From positions 33,088,501-33,152,500 of the forward strand of contig NC_068922.1 in NCBI RefSeq assembly GCF_023091745.1: a stretch of 64,000 nt of DNA, written 5' to 3'. Below the pieces are notes generated by a model. It was not told where the DNA came from, searched no databases, and saw only the letters and a program-made list of their open reading frames with translations. The stretch is from Budorcas taxicolor. Taxonomy: Eukaryota > Chordata > Mammalia > Artiodactyla > Bovidae. Numbering within the stretch: the first letter of the stretch is position 1; each line of letters opens with the position of its first letter. Positions 56,525 to 64,000 of this stretch are shown in pieces. The translations under genes and the position numbers were made by a program.

Positions 56525-57615
56525 ACTTCAGTTCAGTTCAGTTCAGTTCAGTCGCTCAGTCGTGCCCGACTCTTTGAGATCCCATGAATTGCAGCACGCC
56601 AGGCCTCCGTGTCCATCACCATCTCCCAGAGTTCACTCAAACTCACGTCCATTGAATTGGTGATGCCATTCAGCCATCTCATCCTCTGTCGTCCCCTTTT
56701 CCTCCTGCCCCCAATCCCTCCCAGCATCAGAGTCTTTTCCAATGAGTTAGCTCTTCGCATGAGGTGGCCAAAGTACTGGAGCTTCAGCTTTAGCATCACT
56801 CCTTCCAAAGAAATCCCAGGGCTGATCTCCTTTAGAATGGACTGGTTGGATCTCCTTGCAATCCAAGGGACTCTCAAGAGTCTTCTCCAACACTACAGTT
56901 CAAAAGCATCAATTCCTTGGCGCTCAGCTTTCTTCACAGTCCAACTCTCACATCCATACACGACTATTGGAGAAACCATAGCCTTGACTAGACGGACCTT
57001 TGTTGGCAGAGTAACGTCTCTGCTTTTGAATATGCTATCTAGGTTGGTCATAACTTTTCTTCCAAGGAGTAAGCGTCTTTTAATTTCATGGCTGCAGTCA
57101 CCATCTGCAGTGATTTTGGAGCCCCAAAAGATAAAGTCTGACACTGTTTCCACTGTTTCCCCATCTATTTCCCATGGAGTGATGGGACCAGATGCCATGA
57201 TCATCGTTTTCTGAATGTTGAGCTTTAAGTCAACTTTTTCACTCTGCTCTTTCACTTTCATCAAGAGGCTTTTTAGTTCCTCTTCACTTTCTGCCATAAG
57301 GGTGGTGTCATCTGCACATCTGAGGTTATTGATATTTCTCCCGGCAATCTTGATTCCAGCTTGTGCTTCTTTCAGCCCAGCGTTTCTCATGATGTACTCT
57401 GCATGTAAGTTAAATAAGCAGGGTGACAATATACCGCCTTGACATACTCCTTTTCCTATTTGGAACCAGTCTGTTGTTCCATGTCCAGTTCTAACTGTTG
57501 CTTCCTGACCTGCATATAGATTTCTCAAGAGGCAGGTCAGGTGGTCTGATATTCCCATCTCTTTCAGAATTTTCCACAGTTTGTTGTGATCCACACAGTC
57601 AAAGGCTTTGGCATA
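56525..57615 (-). mobile_element. BovB LINE, 5'-truncated, RT through 3' end
   Basis: Minus-strand copy starting in the RT domain at DYAKAFDCVDHNKLW and running to the (CTGAA)n tail (plus strand ttcagttcagttcagttcag at 56,529). It keeps IGKGVCQGGILSPCLFN and, where YADD is expected, CADD. Frames are broken near 56,890 by an in-frame stop. Possible 8-bp duplication ctcacttc at 56,517-56,524 and 57,616-57,623. Confidence 0.92.
56893..57594 (-). pseudogene. BovB reverse transcriptase fragment (233 codons)
   Basis: Open stretch from MDHNKLWKILKEMGISDHLT to ERQGIDAFEL. The catalytic loop reads NLRCADDTTLM, so the Tyr of YADD is Cys. This copy has no endonuclease and no start, so it is a relic. 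The position equivalent to the 9-bp duplication of the 27.8 kb copy is single here. Confidence 0.88.
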
Positions 57616-57855
57616 CTCACTTCCTCACCCCTAACACTGGTCCTTCCATCACCTTCCAATTTTCTTGTACTTTAATCCTTGCCTCAGGTCAGTTACTGGA
57701 GGAACCCAACTGAAGAAAGAGGTATACTTTCATCTTCTACCTGTGTAAATCTGTAAACTTTATAACAATTTTATAACAAATTACTCTTTTGCTAAGAGTT
57801 GAAAAAAACTCTACAGAACTTCAATTTTATCAATTACTGACCATCTGCCCAATGT

Positions 57856-58000
57856 TGATCGTGTAGTCCCAAAGTTGTATCCGACTCTTGAGACCCCATG
57901 GACCATAGCCCGCCAGGCTCCTCTGTCCATGGGATTTCCCAGGCAAGAATACTGGAGTGGGTTGCCATTTCCTTCTCCTGGGGATCTTCCCAATGTTAGG
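57856..58000 (-). mobile_element. Bov-tA SINE, 5'-truncated
   Basis: gtgtagtcccaaagttgtat, aggcaagaatactggagtgg, ctcctggggatcttcccaat. cccaatgtt on both sides (about 57,849 and 57,991) is the target duplication. Confidence 0.85.
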
Positions 58001-58096
58001 TGGCAGGAAAAGGGGCTAGCTGCTTTTATCTCATTTAATCCTCCGACCCAGCCTGATACAACTGTCATATGGATTTTATTAACATGATTTGTTTGG

Positions 58097-58292
58097 ATGC
58101 TTGGTAGCTCAGCTGGTAAAGAATCCACCTGCAGTGCAGGAGACCGTGGTTCGATTCCTGGGCAGGGACGATCCCCTGGAGAAGGGAATAGCTACCCACT
58201 CCAGTATTCTGGCCTGGAGAATTCTGGGACTGTATAGTCCATGGGGTCTCAAAGAGTCGGACATGACTGAGCAACTTTTACTTTCATCAACG
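58097..58292 (+). mobile_element. Bov-tA SINE
   Basis: tgcttggtagctcagctggt, gtggttcgattcctgggcag, agtattctggcctggagaat, gagtcggacatgactgagca. Inverted relative to the copy 100 bases upstream. Confidence 0.87.
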
Positions 58293-59535
58293 ATACCAAA
58301 TTACATACCTTTACATAAAGTGTTATCTGCACATTTACTTATCACCAGTTACTTGCTAAGAAGCACTGGTACAGTAATGACTAGAAGTGGTGAAAGCAGA
58401 TATCCTTGCCTTGTTTCTAGTTAGTGGAGTAGCTTTATTTTTAAATCAAGAAATAGTATTCCTACCTTAACTATGCTTCACACTGAAACACTGCACTGCT
58501 GTCTAGTTTTGGTAAACATTAAACTATGTTGTTCTTGATGCAGTGTAAAAGGCTTAAGTAATGTATTATGGATTATTGATTTTTATTTTAGGGTAATTTC
58601 CTTACTGCCTTTTTAAAATGTTAAATACAAAAGTGAAATGAATGCATATTTTGAGGCTATAGGCAGAAAAAATTATCAATACAAATATATTTGATTGGCT
58701 GATAACAGTCTAAATTTTACTCATTTTCAGCATTGGTCAGTTTTCATTCCAATCCCAAAGAAAGGCAATGTCATAGAATGTTCATATTATTATACAATTG
58801 CACTCATTTCACATGATAGCAAGATTATGCTCAAAATCCTTCAAGCTAGGCTTCAGCAGTAAATGAACCAAGAACTTCCAGATGTACAGGCTGGATTTAG
58901 AAAAGGCAGAAGAACCAGAGATCAAACTACCAACATACACTGGATCATAGAAAAAGCAAAGGAATTCCAAAAAACATCCACTTCTGCTTCATTGACTATG
59001 GCAAAGCCCTTTGACTGTGTGGATCACAACTATCTGTGGAATGTTCTTAAAGAGATAGGAATACCAGACCACATTATCTGCCTCCTGAGAAACTTGTATG
59101 CAGGACAAGAAGCAACAATTAGAACCGGACATGGAACAACGGACTAGTTCAAAATTGGGAAAGGAGTACGTCAAGGCTTATTTAATTTATATGAAGAATA
59201 CATCATACAAAATGCTGCACTGGATGACTCACAAGCTGGAATCAAGATTTCTGCGAGAAATAACCTCAGATATGCACATGATACCACTTTAATGGCAGAA
59301 AGTGAAGAGGAACCTCTTGTTGAAGGTGAAAGAGGAGAGTGAAAAAGCTGGCTTAAAAGTCAACATTCACAAAGCGAAGATCATGGCATCCAGTCTTACC
59401 ACTTCATCACAAATAGATGGAGAAAAAGTAGAAACAGTGACAGATTTCATCTTCTTGGGCTCCAAAATCAACGTGGACTGTGACTGCAGCCATGAAATTA
59501 AGACACTTGCTCCTTGGAAGAAAAGCTATGACAAG

Positions 59536-59589
59536 CTGCTGCTGCTGCTGCTGCTAAGTTGCTTCAGTTGTGTCCAACTCTGTGCGACA
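59536..59589 (-). mobile_element. Bov-A fragment (3' end only) in BovB
   Basis: (CTG)n then ctaagttgcttcagttgtgt and ccaactctgtgcgac: the antisense last ~54 bases of a Bov-A. It replaces a few BovB bases between atgaca and agcatattg. Confidence 0.85.
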
Positions 59590-59611
59590 CAGCATATTGA
59601 AAAGCAGAGAC

Positions 59612-59640
59612 AAAAAAATAAATAAATAAATAAATAAATA
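59612..59640 (+). repeat. A-rich (AAAT)n insert flanked by a 12-bp duplication
   Basis: 29 bases, aaaaaaat then (aaat)n, lie between two exact copies of aaaagcagagac (59,600-59,611 and 59,641-59,652). The BovB sequence at 28,270 has this 12-mer-equivalent site once. Confidence 0.85.
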
Positions 59641-60159
59641 AAAAGCAGAGACATCTCTTTGCTGACAAAGGTCCATATAGTCAAAGCTATGGTTTTTCAG
59701 GTAGTCGTGTACAGGTGTGAGAGTTGGACCATAAAGAAGGCTAAGCACTGAAGAACTGGTGCTTTCGAACTGTGGTGTTGGAGAAGACTCGTAAGAGTCC
59801 CTTGGACTGGAAGGAGATCAAACCAGTCAATCCTAAAGGATATCAACCCTGAATATTCATTGGAAGGACTGGTGCTGAAGCTGAAGCTTCAATACTTCAG
59901 ACCTGATGCGAAGAGCTGACTCATTGGAAGATCCTGATTCTGGGAAAGATTGAAGGCAAGAGTAGAAGGGGATGACAGAGGATGAGATGGCTGGATGGCA
60001 ACATTGTCTCAATAGACATGAGTTTGAGCAAACTCAGGGCGATAGTGAAGGACAGGGAAGTCTGGCATGCTGCAGTTCATAGTGTCACAAAGAGTTGCAC
60101 ATGACTTAGCAACTGAACAACAGCTAATTTTCTTGTTTGAGAAAGCCCTACCTATATAA

Positions 60160-60295
60160 TTTTTTTTTCCCCCCAAACTTGTTGGCTGGACTGTACCACC
60201 TGTGGGATCTTAGTTCCTGGACCAGGGATCGAACTGGAGCCTCCTACAGTGGAAGCTCGGAGCCTTAATTGCTGGACCGCTGAGGAAGTCCCACC
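60160..60295 (-). mobile_element. CHR-type SINE
   Basis: Antisense: tttttttccccccaaac, gatcttagttcctggaccag, ggatcgaactggagcctcct, gaggaagtccc. Confidence 0.8.
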
Positions 60296-60299
60296 TGCC

Positions 60300-61250
60300 T
60301 TTATCATCTTGAAAAGAAGTTCCAGGTGGCAATTTTCCCTAAGTAGTAATTATTCATGCCTGCACTTGTTTTTAATGGGTGTAAAAAAACTGATTATGTA
60401 AATTTATATGGTGAAAATGGTGAGATTTTACAAGACAATATTAACAAAGTTTTTAAAATCCTTAAAGAGATGGTGTTATGTAAATTGGAATGCCATGCCT
60501 ATAATTATAATTCCCTTTGATATTTCTGGAAATTAAGTCCACAAATAAATACAATCAAATACTGAAACATATTAGGCAAAATAATTTCTAGAGCATCTGT
60601 GTAACCTGTGGAAACAGGAGGCAGCTGGCATTACCAAGTGGGCCAGTGAACAGATACATACAGAAACACATGCCTTCAGTGTTTTTTCTCAACCTTAATT
60701 AGGAGATGAACAAATGGTCCATAAAATTTTTATTTTAGTATCTAAAATAGAGGATCCAATTCACTAAAACTTAAGTCTCTACTTAAAGAAAAATAAAGCA
60801 CTCTTGAAAATGTACCTACTTTTGGTATGATTTATACTAAGCCCCAAACTAAATATCATAACTCTTAGATTGTTAAAGATAGTTGAACTTAATGAAAATA
60901 ACTCTGAATTTTTAAACCTGATAATGTGTACTAATATACCTGATATTCTCATTCTAACCAAGTGAACTTTGATAAAATAGATGAAACCTGAATGTCTTAA
61001 TAACAAAATAAAGATACTAGAAAATTTTAAATATTTTTTTGTTTGGATAAATCCTCTTCATGGTTTGACTATCAAAGTTTAAATAGGAATACAGTGAAAA
61101 GTCCTTTCTATATCTTCCATCCACAGATTTCTCATAACTCAACAGTTACTTTGTCCTAGTTTAATACATATACATGTTAGTACATTATTCTGTTCCATTT
61201 TTCTGCTTTTTTCATTGAACAAAAAATCTTGGAAATCTTAATTAAAAAAA
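60300..61250. other. Intergenic stretch, nothing recognised
   Basis: Strongly AT-rich, about 950 bases with no identifiable repeat or gene. Confidence 0.4.
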
Positions 61251-61254
61251 AATG

Positions 61255-61545
61255 TATTTATTTTTTGGCTGTGTTGGGTCTCCATTCCTGTGTGGGCTTT
61301 TCTCTAGTTGCAGCAAGCAGGGGTTACTCCCTAGTTGTGGGGTGCAGGCTTCCCACTGCAGTAGCTTCTCTTGTTGCAGAGTATGGGCCCTAAGTCATGG
61401 GGGCTTCAGAAGTTGTGGTTCCCGGGTTCTGGAATACAGGCTCAGTTGCTTCACAGCATGTAGGATCTTCCCAGAACAGGGATCGAACCCGTGTCTCCTG
61501 CATTGGCAGGCAGATTCTTTACCATGCAGCCACCAAGGAAGCCCC
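61255..61545 (-). mobile_element. CHR-type SINE, long form
   Basis: Antisense: ttttttggctgtgttgggtc, tctctagttgcagcaagcag, gaacagggatcgaacccgtg, cagccaccaaggaagcccc. Its ORF (113 codons) is SINE-derived. Confidence 0.87.
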
Positions 61546-61559
61546 AGAAATCTCAATAT

Positions 61560-61890
61560 TAAAACACAAACTTTTTGTTGTTGTTGTTGTTAACAGCTAC
61601 ATAGTGGTCAAAAGTATGGTTATATCATAATTTAGTGTCTTGTTGATGGATATATTTAAGCTGTTTCAAGGATAAGAAATACCTTGTCCTTTCTCATGTG
61701 TGGAACTACATATGTGGGTTAGATCCCTAGAGGTGAAATTGGAGGTTCAGAGTATGCATACATTTGTAATTTTGATAGACACTGCCAAATTCTTCTTTCT
61801 ATATATTTCAGCCAAAGCAGTGGGGCCAGATATAATTTTATGCCTTTTTCATTTCATTCAGAAATGCACAAACTGGGTTACCTATTAAAG
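61560..61890 (-). mobile_element. Ancient L1-like fragment (low confidence)
   Basis: (TTG)n then ctacatagtggtcaaaagta and atccctagaggtgaaattgg recall decayed L1 ORF2 antisense. Confidence 0.3.
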
Positions 61891-61899
61891 AATAAGGAA

Positions 61900-62700
61900 G
61901 AAAGGACAAATTTATCTGGCAACTTAGAGAACGTTTTCATTCAAAAATACATTCAATAGAAATTTACTGTGCATCTACTGCACGCCAAGTGCTCTTAGGC
62001 TTTTGGAACTACCTACCTACACAAATCAGACTCAAATCTCTGCCTCTGTGAAGCATACATTTTGGAACTCTGTGCTACTTCTTAAGACACAAGTTAAATG
62101 TCAATATCCTGAAAATGATCTGTTGTGATCCTGGGCACAGGCACCAGACGTATGCTACCAGTGTTATTTAAAACTGACTAGAGGCAATGTTGCATATGAT
62201 TTCATAGCTTTCCATCAGGTCCTTTTAAACAACACACTTGGGCGAGAGCTCTTTTTATCTGACTCCATCTGCTGTTGGTAGTGATCAGCATACTGTGGGC
62301 ATTGTGTTAGCATCTGAGACTAGGTTGTGAAATAGGAAGTGGAGTTATGTGCAGATCAGCAAGTGTGTGCAAACTGTTTAGTTCTATCCGAAGCTGAAAC
62401 CACCGGTGTCCAACTCAGGCTTGGGAAACACGGAAGATAAGGTTATCAGCACATGCCCATCAGGGCACAGTTTCCCTTTTGCTGTCTGTCCCTGTTTTGG
62501 TTCTGTAAAGAGATCCCTGGGGTTTTATGGAAAACAGCGTCAGAAGCATACACCAGCAGTACTCTTGTCTGCTGAACAAGGGCATGCAAAATGTTACTTG
62601 TTAGAAAGTGAGGGAGACAGAAAGGCCAAGTGATGCCAAGGAAAGTGGGTGTATTGTCCAGTGGATGGTCAGAGAAAGTATGGCCTCAGGCTTGTGCATG
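61900..62700. other. Upstream flank of CpG island, nothing recognised
   Basis: A weak old LINE/MIR-type motif may lie at 61,970-62,070 (actgcacgccaagtgctctt). No gene seen. Confidence 0.4.
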
Positions 62701-62704
62701 TTTT

Positions 62705-62803
62705 CTTTCTTTTTCCTTTCTTGGCTGTGCTGCAGGCATGTGGGATCTTAGTTCCCCGATCAGGGATTGCTGAGCTTAACCACTGGACCTCCAGGAAATC
62801 CTT
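62705..62803 (-). mobile_element. CHR-type SINE
   Basis: Antisense: ttcttggctgtgctgcaggc, gatcttagttccccgatcag, ccactggacctccaggaaat. Internal deletion in the middle. Confidence 0.78.
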
Positions 62804-63884
62804 TTCTTCCTAAAAGACGATCTTAAAACTTTAGCTCCCCCATTAAGATCTAATTTTATAATAAGTCAGTAACCTACAGTTGTTAAAGTCTTGCCAATAT
62901 CCCATTGGGTTCTTTGCAGTCACTACAGGATAACTGGGAGTTCAGCTTGTGACGGGGAAGTCAGACACAACAGCATCTTCATGATGTGAAGAACACAAAA
63001 CAGCCAGTTCCAGAGACTGGCTCTTGAATCATACCCTGACCTTTTTTCTTTTGCTTGTTTTATTGAAATTTCATCTCTGCGCCATAATAGACACAATCAA
63101 CAATTGGTTAGTAACGAATGTTTTCTGCAGTCCGAATACATAGCAGTGATTTTTCTGTCCTTCAATCATAGAAAGAGGCTTTGGACTCGTCAACATGCTC
63201 CTTTCACAGTTGAGGTCGAGAAGGGCGAAGTGACAATGGCAGAAGTCAGGTCTCTCTCCCGATTCCCAGTTCGGCAGAACTCCCGCCACAGGCTCCCCAG
63301 GGAAACCTGTTATGCCTCCGACTTTTGGATTCCGTGCTGTCATCCTGCAAGCTGGGGTTGACTTTGGGCAATGACATCGTGGCCCCCACGGGGCTTGCAC
63401 ATGGCAGAAGCCGCCCTGGAGCCGCCCGCCCGCCCGCGGAGTGTGCGCGCTGTTTTCGCACTCTGCCGGGTGGTCCCGGCGAAGGTCCGGGACCGGGTTG
63501 TGGACCAGGGTCTCCAGAGTTCCCTTCCGTCAGGTGAGGTCGCGAGGGGACTTTCTCCGATTTCTGGGTCCGGAAAGGCTGACCCTCGCCCGGCTGCGCT
63601 CCTACCCGGACGAGAAAGGGGACAGGCGGGCCCACGCCCCCTTCTCCCCTGGGCCCCACTCCTGCCACCTCAGGACTCGGGCCGTTTTCCTTCCGCCCTT
63701 CCCTCGTTTTCCCCACCGGCCTCTCCTCAACTTTTCCCACTTGGCGTTTAAAAGCGCCACCGCCCCCCTCCCTCGGCGAGCAGCTCGCGCGCCCGGGCGA
63801 TCCTCGACCCCGGCCCCTCCCCCCGCCTCTCCCCTCCTCCTCCCGGATCCACGCCGCCCGCTCCCCCGGCGCCCGCCCGGCGGT

Positions 63885-63890
63885 CACGTG
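63885..63890. promoter_or_regulatory. E-box CACGTG, upstream of pair
   Basis: Context ggtcacgtgcg, which fits the TCACGTG preference of USF, TFE3/TFEB and MITF factors. Confidence 0.6.
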
Positions 63891-63908
63891 CGCCGCGCCC
63901 CGCCCCGT

Positions 63909-63914
63909 CACGTG
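63909..63914. promoter_or_regulatory. E-box CACGTG, downstream of pair
   Basis: Context cgtcacgtggc, 24 bases centre to centre from the first site and flanked by GC boxes. Confidence 0.6.
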
Positions 63915-64000
63915 GCCCCCGCCCCGCCCCGCCCCCGCGCCGGCGCGCTCCGACGTGCCCTGGAACTCACCCGCCCCGGGAGAGCCGCCTGCGGGGACGC

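Larger units (their letters stand above)
58735..60125 (+). mobile_element. BovB LINE, 5'-truncated, with two later insertions
   Basis: Starts in the RT domain at tcagttttcattccaatccc (the SVFIPIPKKG motif) and ends agcaactgaacaacag. It is more decayed than the 25 kb copy, with multiple stops and deletions; YADD has become YAHD (tatgcacatgat at 59,271). A Bov-A fragment at 59,536 and an (AAAT)n insert at 59,612 interrupt it. Confidence 0.92.
63340..64000 (+). promoter_or_regulatory. ARHGAP12: CpG island promoter, probably of ARHGAP12 (runs off window)
   Basis: Base composition changes sharply from AT-rich to very GC- and CpG-rich near 63,340. The last 300 bases contain many CCGCCC/CCCGCC GC boxes, CG-dense runs and two CACGTG sites; no TATA box is evident near them. 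This is typical of a housekeeping promoter. KIF5B ends 53 kb upstream on the + strand. In human the next gene in that direction, on the same strand with its 5' end facing KIF5B, is ARHGAP12, encoding a Rho GTPase-activating protein. The name is a synteny inference: no ARHGAP12 coding exon is visible and the start site cannot be fixed. Confidence 0.6.

Noticed and set aside
61252..61630. 113- and 77-codon ORFs as small proteins
   Set aside because: Both are translations of a CHR SINE (its antisense body) and its (TTG)n flank.
63246..63911. 221-codon minus-strand ORF and the 126-codon plus-strand ORF 63,371-63,751
   Set aside because: Both lie in the CpG island, where stop codons are rare by composition. 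The products are low-complexity Gly/Arg/Pro/Glu sequences with no domain, and they overlap each other.

Overview
The window is mammalian nuclear DNA from a ruminant artiodactyl, most likely a bovid. The evidence is the dense load of ruminant-specific retroposons: BovB (RTE-type) LINEs, Bov-A2 and Bov-tA SINEs with (AGC)n tails, CHR-type tRNA-derived SINEs and artiodactyl L1 3' ends. The species cannot be fixed from the sequence alone. There is no bacterial or phage DNA, no CRISPR array and no operon.

Region 1 (1 to about 10,150): the 3' end of KIF5B (conventional kinesin-1 heavy chain) on the + strand. Seven exons are visible. Six are coding and give the last ~229 residues: the end of the stalk coiled coil, the kinesin light chain-binding region and the autoinhibitory IAK tail. 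The stop codon is in the sixth. A 3.7 kb intron lies between the stop-containing exon and a terminal exon carrying a ~2.45 kb 3' UTR, which ends at an AATAAA at 10,126.

Region 2 (about 10,150 to 63,340): a ~53 kb intergenic stretch made largely of mobile-element insertions, often nested. Main items: an L1 ORF2/3' end (13.75-15.17 kb), a U6 snRNA pseudogene (15.54 kb), a nearly full-length BovB LINE (25.28-28.76 kb) with few lesions, a solo ERV LTR with TG...CA ends and a 4-bp target duplication (30.47-31.11 kb), ancient L1/HAL1-like segments (37.6-38.6 and 41.3-44.1 kb) with later SINE and BovB insertions, and two further 5'-truncated BovB copies in inverted orientation (56.5-57.6 kb on -, 58.7-60.1 kb on +). 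I see no convincing protein-coding gene here other than transposon ORFs. Stretches with no recognisable content include 11.04-11.77, 12.0-12.8, 15.98-16.75, 17.5-18.28, 20.37-20.89, 21.08-21.65, 21.93-23.0, 29.4-30.07, 32.4-33.08, 35.28-36.45, 36.85-37.38, 38.97-40.0, 40.8-41.32, 44.58-45.47, 45.98-47.28, 49.22-49.78, 50.6-50.94, 51.26-51.61, 51.78-52.14, 52.68-53.26, 53.4-54.27, 55.56-55.87, 56.13-56.52, 58.29-58.73, 60.3-61.25 and 61.9-62.7 kb.

Region 3 (about 63,340 to 64,000): a sharp CpG island with GC boxes and two TCACGTG E-boxes, cut by the window edge. In human, the gene lying in the direction of KIF5B transcription and on the same strand is ARHGAP12, with its 5' end facing KIF5B. 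This island is therefore most likely the ARHGAP12 promoter; that is a synteny inference, because no ARHGAP12 coding exon is in the window.

I found no previously undescribed biological system. The most informative observations concern retroposon mechanics (a three-monomer Bov-A and a chimeric one-monomer Bov-A, and tail-only insertions), a stop codon overlapping a strong splice donor in KIF5B, and the paired E-boxes in the promoter island.
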